In this document: positions 1 through 8,159 of the stretch, in pieces | Position numbering within the stretch: the stretch's first letter is position 1 | Layout: each line of letters begins with the position of its first letter | IMG/VR virus record: IMGVR_UViG_3300044971_002300 | Coordinates: 1-43,714 of that record | Source of the DNA: a virus | Length of the DNA stretch: 43,714 bases | Strand: one strand, 5' to 3' | Made by a program: the position numbers and the translations under genes | The notes under the pieces: model-generated | Told to the model about the DNA's origin: nothing | The model's input: only the letters and a program-made list of their open reading frames with translations | Databases searched by the model: none

Positions 1-89
1 AGGCCGCCAAATAAAATGAATATGTCGATTGTAGCCGTAAGGAAGAGGGCAATCAGTAGCGTTAGGATCACAATCTCAAACTCTTTCAT
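1..89 (-). CDS. Possible small membrane protein, cut by window edge
   Basis: Reading leftwards from an ATG at 87-89, 29 codons stay open to the window edge. They encode MKEFEIV followed by a strongly hydrophobic stretch (ILTLLIALFL, then a second short hydrophobic run). The composition fits a membrane-spanning N-terminus. No Shine-Dalgarno is visible on this strand, and the gene would be divergent from the nuclease gene at 135. Function unknown; the short length makes it uncertain. Confidence 0.3.
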   Translation of the reverse strand, partial: MKEFEIVILTLLIALFLTATIDIFILFGG

Positions 90-105
90 TGGAGGAAAAA
101 TACTT

Positions 106-111
106 TATACT
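106..111 (+). promoter_or_regulatory. -10-like box TATACT upstream of the nuclease gene
   Basis: TATACT lies 29 nt before the ATG at 135 in an AT-rich gap. CTTTCA at 83-88 sits 17 bp upstream and is a poor -35 match. The spacing matches similar boxes elsewhere in the window, which is the main reason for calling it. Confidence 0.45.
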
Positions 112-134
112 CTGAATAATATACAAAACCTTCG

Positions 135-989
135 ATGGTTGCTAAAGTTAATGCATCGGATCCTTGGGATTTAGCCAAGGAACAGCAACCAAAGATGATG
201 CGGGACCTGAACAGGACCGCAGCCAGAATTACGCTTAACGGAAAACGTCACTATACAACTCCGTTACCCACTGGACCTGCACCGTCCGTAACTACTATTA
301 TTGGTGAGACAGCTTCCGAAGCGAACAAGCGGAAGCTCGAAATGTGGTCAAAGGCAAATCCAGGTGTTAAAGAAGCGGCGGCTGAGCGGGGTACTGCCAT
401 CCACTATGGCATGGAATGCTATCTCAAAGGAAACAAGAATCCAGACATACCAGAGGATTACAAGGATTTTTGGGCTGGTATGCCGCCGATCCTGGATCAA
501 TTTGAAGAAGTGCTTTGGGCAGAATCGCCTATTCTTGAAAAGTTTAATTTCACTATCGGCGCTGACGACGTTGCTCGCGTCTGGGGTTGTGACGAGGAAG
601 GACGCGCCTGGGCTGGTGCCCCTGACATTATTGGTGTGGTTAATAACAAGCTGACACTTGCTGACCTCAAGACCAGTGTCAAACCATACAGCAGGAAGTG
701 GCCCAAGGACTTGGAGAAAGGGTCGCCGGAATGGCGTGATCTCTTGGGTGGTCACATGAAATTTAAAAAAACCTGCAAGCAGTTGGCTGCATATGACCTT
801 GCCATTCAACAAACCTTGGGGATGAGGGTCCAGCAAGCTGCAATTCTGGTTTCAACCCCGGTTCGCACTCAGGTATTCAAGATCTCCAGGCGGTATCTCG
901 ATATCCTGCATGAAGATTGGTACAAGATTGTTGCAGAGTATTACACTCAAATTGAGAATTGTGGTGTCTACGATCCGGACTTGATCTGA
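135..989 (+). CDS. PD-(D/E)XK nuclease, RecB/Cas4-like
   Basis: This 284-residue protein carries the ordered motifs of RecB-type PD-(D/E)XK nucleases: ERGTAIH near residue 85, GAPDIIG (the PD aspartate) near 160, LADLKTS (D-x-K) near 175, and the late QLAAYDLA motif near 217. Such phage enzymes are metal-dependent exo- or endonucleases used in recombination, DNA end processing or host DNA breakdown. It heads a tightly packed plus-strand series, and its stop overlaps the next ATG (TGATG). A -10-like box precedes it. The motif set is clear; the exact substrate is not determinable from sequence. Confidence 0.85.
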   Translation: MVAKVNASDPWDLAKEQQPKMMRDLNRTAARITLNGKRHYTTPLPTGPAPSVTTIIGETASEANKRKLEMWSKANPGVKEAAAERGTAIHYGMECYLKGNKNPDIPEDYKDFWAGMPPILDQFEEVLWAESPILEKFNFTIGADDVARVWGCDEEGRAWAGAPDIIGVVNNKLTLADLKTSVKPYSRKWPKDLEKGSPEWRDLLGGHMKFKKTCKQLAAYDLAIQQTLGMRVQQAAILVSTPVRTQVFKISRRYLDILHEDWYKIVAEYYTQIENCGVYDPDLI

Positions 990-1201
990 TGACTGAGTGG
1001 ACTCCTGACAACCAACATGTGATCTGGGATCCTCACAGTCCTGAAGAGCGGAGGCGCCGGACCGCATGGTCTGTCGCAACATCATGTGCAATTGAGACGG
1101 GTGAGAATCCAGTTGACATCTACAACCGTATGCTGGATGAATTCCAGGCTGTAGATATGTACGGGCACATGGCTCTAGATGAGTCCAATGAGTCCGAATA
1201 A
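989..1201 (+). CDS. Small conserved-looking protein, unknown function
   Basis: A 70-residue protein starts at the ATG overlapping the nuclease stop codon (TGATG). I prefer this to a start 30 nt upstream because of the coupled overlap. It is acidic at the C-terminus and contains WTPDNQHVIWDPHSPEERRR near its N-terminus. I recognise no family. Translational coupling to the nuclease suggests co-expression with replication or recombination genes. Confidence 0.6.
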   Translation: MTEWTPDNQHVIWDPHSPEERRRRTAWSVATSCAIETGENPVDIYNRMLDEFQAVDMYGHMALDESNESE

Positions 1202-1244
1202 TTTTAAGAATCTGTGATGGCCCTCTCGGATTGGCGGCCGTAGG

Positions 1245-1457
1245 ATGAAGAGACACTCAACTCCAACCACCATGGAAATCTACATTTCCTTGGGGGAGTG
1301 GATGAATACGCTCCAAGGCCGCATGAACAGTGCGGTTGATGGGGATTGTTTTTGTCTGCCTTCCCATATGCATCTTCATGCTTATGAACTGGTAAAGGAG
1401 ACATGGTTCCCTGATCGGGACTTTAAAGTAGAACTCAAGGAAGCACGTAAGGTATGA
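1245..1457 (+). CDS. Small protein preceding primase-helicase, unknown function
   Basis: A 70-residue ORF whose stop overlaps the primase start (ATGA), which supports it as a real coupled gene. An alternative start at 1272 would give MEIYISLGEW. Neither start has a convincing Shine-Dalgarno. No recognised domain. The 43-nt gap before it holds only a nine-codon open stretch. Confidence 0.55.
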   Translation: MKRHSTPTTMEIYISLGEWMNTLQGRMNSAVDGDCFCLPSHMHLHAYELVKETWFPDRDFKVELKEARKV

Positions 1458-4096
1458 CCAGCCAAAATCAGCAAGCTCTTCGTCCGGGAGAAATCAATCT
1501 CGGATACATTCCCATCGATTGGCCCTTAACACCCCTGGGTGCAAAGAAAGATCCGTATGTGAATGGCTGGCAGAACAAGCCTTTTAGCGTTCGTGAAATT
1601 GAAGAAGAGATCGTAACTGGCAACTGTAAGGCCATTGGATTGCTGGGTGGTCCGGTCTATAACCATCCCTATGGTTTGGTTTGGGTTGATATTGATGGCC
1701 CTAGCGTCTACACACTTGTTAAACAGCTGTCGGATCAGGAGGATTTTGATGTTGCACTGCCTCCCACGCTGACTATCTGCAGTGGTAAGGCGGGTCGTGA
1801 ACGGAAACTCTACAAGCTAAGCCGAGAAAAACAAAAACATTTTGCACGAAACAAATACACCTGGCACGCTGAGACCAACAAGGAGAAACTTGAGATCCTT
1901 TGGTCTAAGCACCAGGGCGTGCTGATGGGTCTGCACCCTGAAACCGAAGGCTATTACACAGCTGAAGGGATGGGTTTTGAGTGGGTGGAACGCCTGCCTG
2001 AATTTCCGGAATGGCTTCTTAATCTCATCGTTAATAAGAACGTTCGTCAGGGTACACCTGCGAAAGAACGCACTCGGATCGTTGGTCCTGGTTTTGCTAT
2101 CAACGCTGAGATCTCGCTAGAGCGGGACATGAAACTGGCGACAGAAGCAATGTGGGCTCTGCCGCCAGATGCCGCTGATGATTACGACATTTGGATCACT
2201 ATCGGCCAAACGCTTCACAGCTTGGATGAATCTCTGCTTGATAGCTGGGATGAATGGTCCAAGCAGTCAGAGAAGTACAAGGAAGGTGAGTGCCACAGGC
2301 GGTGGCGTTCCTTCTCCAAGAACGGTGGTCGCGGCCTGGGATCTCTTATTCACATTGCCCAGGAGCATGGGTGGAAGCCTTCCCAGGAGCACCGTGCGTT
2401 GAATGTTGATGATGAGACATTAAATCACGTTTCGAAGCTACTTGCTGAAATTGAAGAGGATTTACTGATGGCACCGGAATTACTTGAGGAAACCAAGTCT
2501 CCAACTCAAACTGAACCAGTGTGGAAGAAGCGGCAAACACGGGCGCCTCAAGAGAAATCAGGAAAAGACCAACGGTCAAGAAACCCTTCATCGAACGTAG
2601 TTACCGACGTTGTGCTCGACCTGTATAAGGGGGATCTGCTCTTTAGTCAACCCCATAACCAGTTCTTCCTGTATCAGAAGGAAGCACCTGGTCTGTGGTC
2701 GCCTTTAACCAAGATCGAAATCCTTGGTGACATCCGTAACAAACTGCAAATGTTAGGTGACTTCCTGCCTAACGGTTTCAGTATCAACTTGATGAACGAT
2801 GTCTGCACTCAGCTGCAGTCGGTTCTTGCCTTTGAAGATTGGTATGACAACAGCGAGCTGCTGCTGTTCACCAATGGTGTGCTGAATGTTCAGACCAGGG
2901 AGCTGCTTCCCTTTGGCCGGGAGCTTCACCTGACCCAACTGATGCCGTATCCCTATGACCCGGCAGCCACCTGTGAAGAAATTGTTAAATGGCTGAAAAG
3001 TACACAGCATGACAGCTGGGAACGTACTCAGGTTCTGCGGGCCTGGTTGCGGGCCACACTCCTGGGTCGTTATGAGATCCAGAAGTTTGTGGAAATCGTG
3101 GGTCCGGGTAAGTCGGGTAAATCCACCTACGCAAACCTGGCGGTAGCACTGGTGGGTAAGAGCAATACTTACTCAACGGACTTCGAGAATATGGAGAAGA
3201 ACCGTTTTGAAGCTGCCGCCTACATGGGTAAAAAGCTTCTGCTGTTCCAGGATGCTGATCGTTGGGGTGGTTCTGTCTCCAGGTTGAAGGCCATCACTGG
3301 AAGTGACTGGATCCGTAGCGAACGTAAGTATCAAGGTGAAGGTCTGGATCCTTTCCAGTACCACGGTGTTGTGATGATCACCGCCAACGAAGCAATTCAG
3401 TCCACTGACTACACCTCTGGTCTTGCCCGTCGTCGCCTCACCATTCCTTTCGACCGTCCGTTCACGGGCGGGCCGAATGAACAAAAAGAATTAATTAAGT
3501 TCAATTCCAAGGGTGAGCCCCAAGGTGTGTTCTCCCCTCTGCTGCCAGGACTGGTGAACTGGCTGCTGGATATGAGTGAGGAGGAGATGCGTGAGTACCT
3601 GATGGAAACTTCGAAGAAGGTGAAGTTCTTCAAGAAGTACGAGAAGATGCAGAACCTCCGGTCCAACCCCCTGTTGGATTGGATGGAGCACAAGATCATC
3701 TACGACCCAGGCATCAGCTCAGCTGTTGGTTTCACGAAGAATGCACCGATGGGTTCTTCACATATCTATGCCAACCAGGACAAGTGGTTGTACGCAAGTT
3801 ATGCAGAGTTCTGTCGCCAGTGCAATGTGGGCATCATGTCGCGTAACCGATTTGAACCCCTCTTCCTGGACATCTGCAAACACCAGCTCAAGATCAACGT
3901 CTACCCCTTACGCAATACCAGGGGGATGCGGGTGGTAAATGTGGCTGTCCGTGAGTCCAGTCCTAAATATGAAGATTGGCCTTCCGTTGTTGAGGTGTCT
4001 GCAGACAAAGATAAATACAAAGAATTTTATGGGATGTCACTGGAAGCAAACCTGGATGCGACAATGGAAGATGAGTTGGAAATAGTCGATGTCTAA
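1454..4096 (+). CDS. Primase-polymerase / D5-like SF3 helicase
   Basis: This 880-residue replication protein joins several domains. The N-terminal half has a prim-pol-like region with VDIDG (residues about 77-81). A PriCT-2-like segment follows at about 215-290, with DYDIWITIGQTL and RWRSF. A D5-N-like region follows (LLFTNGVLNVQTREL). The C-terminal superfamily 3 helicase has Walker A GPGKSGKST near 548, Walker B KKLLLFQDAD near 595, motif C GVVMITANE near 640 and arginine finger LARRR near 658. It would unwind and prime phage DNA at an origin. It overlaps the preceding gene by 4 nt and speD by 8 nt. The helicase assignment is secure; the prim-pol assignment is somewhat less so. Confidence 0.9.
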   Translation: MTSQNQQALRPGEINLGYIPIDWPLTPLGAKKDPYVNGWQNKPFSVREIEEEIVTGNCKAIGLLGGPVYNHPYGLVWVDIDGPSVYTLVKQLSDQEDFDVALPPTLTICSGKAGRERKLYKLSREKQKHFARNKYTWHAETNKEKLEILWSKHQGVLMGLHPETEGYYTAEGMGFEWVERLPEFPEWLLNLIVNKNVRQGTPAKERTRIVGPGFAINAEISLERDMKLATEAMWALPPDAADDYDIWITIGQTLHSLDESLLDSWDEWSKQSEKYKEGECHRRWRSFSKNGGRGLGSLIHIAQEHGWKPSQEHRALNVDDETLNHVSKLLAEIEEDLLMAPELLEETKSPTQTEPVWKKRQTRAPQEKSGKDQRSRNPSSNVVTDVVLDLYKGDLLFSQPHNQFFLYQKEAPGLWSPLTKIEILGDIRNKLQMLGDFLPNGFSINLMNDVCTQLQSVLAFEDWYDNSELLLFTNGVLNVQTRELLPFGRELHLTQLMPYPYDPAATCEEIVKWLKSTQHDSWERTQVLRAWLRATLLGRYEIQKFVEIVGPGKSGKSTYANLAVALVGKSNTYSTDFENMEKNRFEAAAYMGKKLLLFQDADRWGGSVSRLKAITGSDWIRSERKYQGEGLDPFQYHGVVMITANEAIQSTDYTSGLARRRLTIPFDRPFTGGPNEQKELIKFNSKGEPQGVFSPLLPGLVNWLLDMSEEEMREYLMETSKKVKFFKKYEKMQNLRSNPLLDWMEHKIIYDPGISSAVGFTKNAPMGSSHIYANQDKWLYASYAEFCRQCNVGIMSRNRFEPLFLDICKHQLKINVYPLRNTRGMRVVNVAVRESSPKYEDWPSVVEVSADKDKYKEFYGMSLEANLDATMEDELEIVDV

Positions 4097-4445
4097 TGGG
4101 CGTCACCTAATTTTAGATTTGTATGAGTGTGATCCAGAGGTTTTGGACGACTACGACAGGTTGTCTGAACTTCTGGAGGCTGCCCTTTTGATGTCGAAAG
4201 CCACAATCCTTCGCATCATTGGCGAGAAATTTGAGCCGCAGGGCGTAACGCTACTGGCGCTCCTGGCTGAGTCTCATGCGTCTATTCATACCTGGCCTGA
4301 GCTTGGGTACGCCGCCATCGACCTCTATACCTGCGGGGATACCACCAACACGCACAAGGCTGCTGACTTCCTGAAGTACAAGCTCAAGTCCCAGAAGGCA
4401 GAGGAACAGGAGCTGGTGCGCTCAACGGCGCCTCCTGAAGCCTGA
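4089..4445 (+). CDS. speD: S-adenosylmethionine decarboxylase proenzyme (SpeD)
   Basis: A 118-residue class 1 bacterial-type AdoMet decarboxylase. The processing site is the E61-S62 bond in LLAESHASIHTWPE; S62 would become the pyruvoyl cofactor. His67 and Cys82 (LYTCG) match the catalytic residues of the Thermotoga enzyme, offset by one. The enzyme makes decarboxylated AdoMet for spermidine synthesis. It overlaps the primase-helicase by 8 nt and is followed directly by a terminator, so it is the last gene of the replication operon. Length and motifs indicate an intact proenzyme. Viral polyamine genes are auxiliary metabolic genes; the benefit to the phage is inferred. Confidence 0.93.
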   Translation: MSNGRHLILDLYECDPEVLDDYDRLSELLEAALLMSKATILRIIGEKFEPQGVTLLALLAESHASIHTWPELGYAAIDLYTCGDTTNTHKAADFLKYKLKSQKAEEQELVRSTAPPEA

Positions 4446-4462
4446 GAGCAACGGTAAAGGTT

Positions 4463-4489
4463 GAGGCCCTGTTTCGGCAGGGCTTTTTT
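4463..4489 (+). terminator. Rho-independent terminator after speD
   Basis: GCCCTG (4466-4471) pairs with CAGGGC (4478-4483) around a TTTCGG loop, followed by six Ts. It ends the plus-strand operon of nuclease, primase-helicase and SpeD. Confidence 0.88.
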
Positions 4490-4544
4490 CATGGCCGCAA
4501 GAAGTACGCATGTACTTAAATCCCAGGGTGAGACTCAGATGTCG

Positions 4545-4666
4545 GTGCAGAGATGCAGACTTTGGGGGGCTTTTAACCCTTACGTGATGTAAATGACACT
4601 ATGAGATGACAGTGTAATTTAGCTTATATAAAGATAAAAATGGGGTCAAAGTCTGCAAGTCTGCAC
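4545..4666. repeat. 20-bp inverted repeat pair in the post-speD gap
   Basis: GTGCAGAGATGCAGACTTTG at 4545-4564 is nearly the reverse complement of CAAAGTCTGCAAGTCTGCAC at 4647-4666 (18 of 20 positions by eye). The arms flank 82 bp of AT-rich sequence. This noncoding gap could hold a replication origin or operator, or be an HNH target or insertion scar. Confidence 0.7.
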
Positions 4667-4701
4667 GGGACAATGACACTCCTACCCCCTAGAATGTCAT
4701 T
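4591..4701. repeat. Recurring AATGACA motif with inverted copies
   Basis: AATGACACT occurs at 4592-4600 and 4672-4680. An inverted AATGTCATT lies at 4693-4701, and an imperfect inverted copy AGTGTAATTT at 4611-4620. A small perfect hairpin, AAGTAC-GCAT-GTACTT, lies at 4502-4517. Together these resemble clustered protein-binding sites. The gap 4490-4721 contains no convincing gene. Confidence 0.55.
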
Positions 4702-4721
4702 ACCCACCCACAGGTCCGGTC

Positions 4722-5405
4722 ATGGCAAGCCTTGTGAAGAAGCTCCAGCAGGTAGCGAACGACTTCGGGGAGCCGTCCTTCCGTCATGTCCACGGCATCG
4801 AGGGGATGGAGGAGGAACGCCTTAAGGAACTGGGCTACTACCGGGGGTTCCCCTGCCCTCACGGTCATCTCATTCGAGACTCAAACCAACACTGGTGCTA
4901 TGAGTGTGGCCGGAAGATCCTGAGCAACGTCTGCGGGTTTGACATCAACTACCTGCATGCCGACTACAAACACAAGTACGCCAAGCTCTGGAAGAAAGTT
5001 AAGGTCACTTTCCCGGAAGAGTGCTGGGAGATTGAGACTCCTGGTGAGACGACCCCCAGGAGAGTGTGCTTGCCCTCCTACCGCTCCGGCTACAGCAAGC
5101 AGAAGTCTGAGAACGTCAACATCCACAAGGCCCTGTACCAGTGCGCCTGGGGGGATGTGGGGGTGCTGGTCGTCACGCGGTTATGTGGCAATCCCAAGTG
5201 CGGCAACCCTCTGCACATGGCGTCCACCTTTAATCGCGGCTATCCACCCAAGAACGTGACACCGCTTGAGCTGGACTTCAAAGCTGAAAAACTCATGCTG
5301 TACAACCGCCAATCTCATACTGAGACTGGTGTGCAACAGGTGATACGAAGCGAGTACAAGAACGTGATCTCAAATCCTGAGTACCTTGCAGAGAAAGCCG
5401 AATAA
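4722..5405 (+). CDS. Putative zinc-binding HNH/His-Me-like endonuclease
   Basis: A 227-residue protein with two cysteine/histidine clusters. The first is CPHGH...HWCYECGRK (about residues 45-67), which looks like a zinc ribbon. The second, LCGNPKCGNPLHM near 155-168, resembles the zinc-binding loop of His-Me finger homing endonucleases. In the usual form a His precedes the first Cys by one residue or so; here the equivalent position is Arg (VTRLCG), so it may be diverged or inactive. It follows the repeat-rich noncoding gap. Freestanding nucleases of this kind are common in phages. The nuclease call is moderate; zinc binding is better supported. Confidence 0.55.
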   Translation: MASLVKKLQQVANDFGEPSFRHVHGIEGMEEERLKELGYYRGFPCPHGHLIRDSNQHWCYECGRKILSNVCGFDINYLHADYKHKYAKLWKKVKVTFPEECWEIETPGETTPRRVCLPSYRSGYSKQKSENVNIHKALYQCAWGDVGVLVVTRLCGNPKCGNPLHMASTFNRGYPPKNVTPLELDFKAEKLMLYNRQSHTETGVQQVIRSEYKNVISNPEYLAEKAE

Positions 5406-5434
5406 CTTTCTTACTTTGTTTGCGGGAAAATAAG

Positions 5435-5440
5435 TATACT
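5435..5440 (+). promoter_or_regulatory. -10-like box TATACT upstream of the GT4 gene
   Basis: TATACT begins 28 nt before the ATG at 5463. TTACTT at 5411-5416 is a weak -35 candidate with 18 bp spacing. The box is shared with other gene starts in the window. Confidence 0.5.
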
Positions 5441-5462
5441 AATTTCAGTCAATTTGTAAGTA

Positions 5463-6707
5463 ATGACTGAGAACAAGCCTAAACTTCTCTGGATTGGTGA
5501 CATCGTTGCCATGACCGGCTTTGCGCGTGTTACAGAGAATGTGCTGAGTAATCTGAAAGATAAATACGAAATTCATGTCCTGGGCTGCAACTGGCATGGG
5601 GATTACACCCCGCTCCAGGAAGAGTACAGGATGTATCCTGCTTCCAACCGATTCCAGCAAGCTCCGTTTGGGGAAGAACGGATTCGTGAGATCGTTGAGT
5701 TGATTCGTCCTGATGTTGTCTTCACGATGAACGACATCTGGATCATTAACGAACAATGGAAACGTATTGCTGACTTACGCGAAGCCATCGGTTTCAAATT
5801 CGTGGGCTACTACCCCATGGACTCCTATGGTTGGTATGGCGCAATCCTTGATACTCTCAACGATTGGGATGCTGCTGTTTGCTACACGGAATTTGGCGCA
5901 CAAGAAACTATCACCGCTGGTTCCCAAAAACCAATCAGTGTCATTCCCCACGGCGTGACGGCAGGTCAGTTCCGTCCGATTGACAAGCTTAAGGCGCGTG
6001 AACAGCTGGGCTTGAGTCCAGATGATTTCATTGTGTTCAACGGAAACCGAAATCAATTCCGCAAACGTATTGACTTAACGATCAGTGCTTTTGCAAAATT
6101 TGCAGTTGGCCGTCCAGATACAAAGCTCTACCTTCATATGGGCTTGAAGGATCAGGGCTGGGACATCATGCCACTCTTTGCTCGAGAGATGCAACGTCAA
6201 GGTCTTGATCCAAACAACCGGATCATCATGACAACTCCTCATCCTAATCCGCCAAACGTTGATGTTGAACTTCTAAACGTCATCTATAACGCAGTTGATG
6301 TTGGTGTTAATACTTGCAAAGGTGAAGGCTGGGGTTTGGTCAACTTTGAACACGCGGCATGTCGTGTTGCTCAAGTAGTACCAGATCACACGTCATGTAA
6401 AGAAATCTTTGATGGATTTGGGGTCTTAATTAGATCGTTGCATGCCGATGTGGACACCAACTTTGGCCGCATCATGCCTTGCCCTGATGACAATCACCTT
6501 GCAGAACTCCTTGGGGAACTGTACGAAGACCGTCAAAAACTTGATAGTGTTGCCGAAGCTTGTTATCAACGGGCCACGGATCCATGTTTTGAATGGGAAA
6601 GTGTTGCTGCTCAGTTTGACGAGGTCTTCCAGGAAGTACTCGTGACACAAGAGAAGAAAGCAATGATTGTAAAACCTAAAGCTCGCAATAAAAAGAAAGG
6701 AAAATAA
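5463..6707 (+). CDS. GT4-type glycosyltransferase (GT-B fold)
   Basis: A 414-residue group 1 glycosyltransferase. The N-terminal Rossmann region begins LLWIGDIVAMTGFARV. The donor-binding C-terminal half carries FNGNRNQFRKRIDL near residue 197 and the E-x7-E motif GEGWGLVNFEHAA near 287. It would transfer a nucleotide-activated sugar to an unknown acceptor. The C-terminus is very lysine-rich (KARNKKKGK). The gene is monocistronic: a -10-like box precedes it and a strong terminator follows. Two more glycosyltransferases lie at 9561-11128 on the other strand. Targets might be host polysaccharide, phage DNA or virion proteins; sequence does not decide. Confidence 0.85.
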   Translation: MTENKPKLLWIGDIVAMTGFARVTENVLSNLKDKYEIHVLGCNWHGDYTPLQEEYRMYPASNRFQQAPFGEERIREIVELIRPDVVFTMNDIWIINEQWKRIADLREAIGFKFVGYYPMDSYGWYGAILDTLNDWDAAVCYTEFGAQETITAGSQKPISVIPHGVTAGQFRPIDKLKAREQLGLSPDDFIVFNGNRNQFRKRIDLTISAFAKFAVGRPDTKLYLHMGLKDQGWDIMPLFAREMQRQGLDPNNRIIMTTPHPNPPNVDVELLNVIYNAVDVGVNTCKGEGWGLVNFEHAACRVAQVVPDHTSCKEIFDGFGVLIRSLHADVDTNFGRIMPCPDDNHLAELLGELYEDRQKLDSVAEACYQRATDPCFEWESVAAQFDEVFQEVLVTQEKKAMIVKPKARNKKKGK

Positions 6708-6724
6708 AACCGGCTTTAGTTAAT

Positions 6725-6745
6725 GCCCCCAAATGGGGGCTTTTT
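6725..6745 (+). terminator. Rho-independent terminator after the GT4 gene
   Basis: GCCCCC (6725-6730) and GGGGGC (6735-6740) form a stem around AAAT, followed by five Ts and TTTC-rich sequence. Confidence 0.9.
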
Positions 6746-6780
6746 CTTTGGCGTTTATTTACAAAAAACGAAGAGTAAAA

Positions 6781-6786
6781 TATAAG
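6781..6786 (+). promoter_or_regulatory. -10-like box TATAAG after the terminator
   Basis: TATAAG starts 27 nt before the ATG at 6808, just downstream of the terminator, where a new transcript must begin. No -35 hexamer is evident. Confidence 0.4.
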
Positions 6787-6807
6787 TACATCAACGTAAC
6801 TGTAATA

Positions 6808-7551
6808 ATGCGCAATTCTGAAGCCCAAAGACAGCGCACTCAGGACAATCCTCTTGTATTAGGACCCTTCAGCCAATTGTCAGTTAGAAAATTAACAGGG
6901 GCTTTGGGGCCTCAGAACAAAGTAGTTGGGCGTGCCGATACAAACTCCAGCTCTAATGGAGGCTATGGACAAGGAACATACAACCACTGGTTTCGTATTG
7001 ACCTTGAATCATCTGCTTGGATCATTATTGCCAAGGGGGGTCCAAGACCTGAATACATCAATGTTTCTACCTTTGATTTAAATCTTGCTCCTATACAAGG
7101 CAGAGCTATTTTTGACACCGATAGTATCCCTGAAATTATTGATGGTGATGTTTATTTTCCATATCTTGGGCATGTAATGAATAGACAGTCAAATCTTTAC
7201 AATCAATTTTTTGCAAATCGTTTAGATAAAGGGGACCAACGTTACTATCCACTTGATCGTGGCAGTTATCTCCTTTGTATTTCTACAACACGAAACGAAC
7301 CACTGAGTTATGAAGTATCTTTTGTTGTTGAGTTTCCAGTAACAACCTTTGATATTTTGCTTGAAGATTACGGCTTGCTTTTGTATGAAAACACTGACCA
7401 AAGTTACGTTGTAGCCGACACAACGTCTGATTACGTTCAGAATGATTTACATACGCATTCACTATCAGAATGGGACGAAGCATGGAGACGAGAGCACCAG
7501 CAGGGCCTTCCTTTCCCAGAGGCTCTTGTACCTTACGCAACACAACCATGA
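6808..7551 (+). CDS. Hypothetical protein, possibly virion-associated
   Basis: A 247-residue protein. I place the start at 6808 because the longer frame from 6733 would begin inside the terminator. The sequence reads as a beta-rich soluble protein (for example YNHWFRIDLESSAWIIIAKG near residue 63, and GSYLLCISTTRNEPLSYEVS near 153). No signal peptide, membrane segment or recognised domain. Its stop overlaps the next ATG (ATGA), starting a chain of coupled small genes. It may be a carbohydrate-binding or accessory structural protein, but that is a guess. Confidence 0.65.
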   Translation: MRNSEAQRQRTQDNPLVLGPFSQLSVRKLTGALGPQNKVVGRADTNSSSNGGYGQGTYNHWFRIDLESSAWIIIAKGGPRPEYINVSTFDLNLAPIQGRAIFDTDSIPEIIDGDVYFPYLGHVMNRQSNLYNQFFANRLDKGDQRYYPLDRGSYLLCISTTRNEPLSYEVSFVVEFPVTTFDILLEDYGLLLYENTDQSYVVADTTSDYVQNDLHTHSLSEWDEAWRREHQQGLPFPEALVPYATQP

Positions 7552-7682
7552 CCTCTCTCTATCTCTGGTTAAAACGCAATCTTTTTAAATACAACAAAAA
7601 ACCCAAGGTAAAGATGACTAATTTTCAAAAGTATTGCCAGGAAAACCCATCTGCTCCTGAATGTCGCATTTATGATCTCTAA
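7548..7682 (+). CDS. Small protein with NPSAPECRIYDL C-terminus
   Basis: A 44-residue protein starting at the ATG that overlaps the upstream stop (ATGA). It has a basic N-terminal half (WLKRNLFKYNKK) and ends FQKYCQENPSAPECRIYDL. I believe this type of C-terminus is common among small cyanophage proteins of unknown function. The two cysteines could bind metal or form a disulfide. Its TAA overlaps the next ATG (TAATG). Confidence 0.6.
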   Translation: MTSLYLWLKRNLFKYNKKPKVKMTNFQKYCQENPSAPECRIYDL

Positions 7683-7921
7683 TGTCTGAAGAACAAATTA
7701 AACATGTCCCACCGAGTGAGGCGACGGAAGAAGACTGGGAAGATTTCTTTACCGACTGGGATATTCCTCAGGGTACGACTTATCCCCTGGATTTGGACCA
7801 CGAATGGTTGTGTGTGGCTAGCCAGCATGGTCGTGGCACGGTCAAACAGACAAGCGAGCGATTGGTTGAATCGAAGAAACAACAAAAGGTCCCGCCGCCT
7901 GGATATAAATTTGACAGGTAA
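7682..7921 (+). CDS. Small acidic hypothetical protein
   Basis: A 79-residue protein coupled by TAATG to the preceding gene. The first 45 residues are acidic and aromatic (EEDWEDFFTDWDIP); the tail is basic (ERLVESKKQQKVPPPGYKFDR). No family recognised. It overlaps the following reading frame. Confidence 0.6.
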   Translation: MSEEQIKHVPPSEATEEDWEDFFTDWDIPQGTTYPLDLDHEWLCVASQHGRGTVKQTSERLVESKKQQKVPPPGYKFDR

Positions 7922-8141
7922 AGAAGGCAACCTGTTCCAGGCTTTAGCGGTGCGTACTCTTCGTGAATGGGAAACGCAAATCCCTTACGGTGACTCTATT
8001 ACTTTCTTTTGTCAGTCAGCAAAAGCAGATAAACAGTTTCGAGTTTGGAAACGTTGGTTTATGAGGCATGAAAACATGAAATGGAATATTTATGAAGAAA
8101 GTAAAAGTTTCTTTTTCTATAGATCAAAACCTTTAGAATGA
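7911..8141 (+). CDS. Small hypothetical protein, start uncertain
   Basis: The frame encodes a convincing protein from about 7911: ALAVRTLREWETQIPYGDS, then FRVWKRWFMRHENMKWN, ending FFFYRSKPLE. The only ATG far upstream (7704) lies deep inside the previous gene, where this frame looks noncoding. I therefore suggest the TTG at 7911 (76 residues, 11-nt overlap). A frameshift joining it to the preceding ORF is an alternative. Function unknown. Confidence 0.5.
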   Translation: MTGKEGNLFQALAVRTLREWETQIPYGDSITFFCQSAKADKQFRVWKRWFMRHENMKWNIYEESKSFFFYRSKPLE

Positions 8142-8159
8142 AGAAAACGGGATAAACCC

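Noticed and set aside
6733-6807. Upstream extension of the gene at 6808
   Set aside because: It would start inside a strong terminator hairpin, and the residues are an AT-driven Lys/Tyr run.
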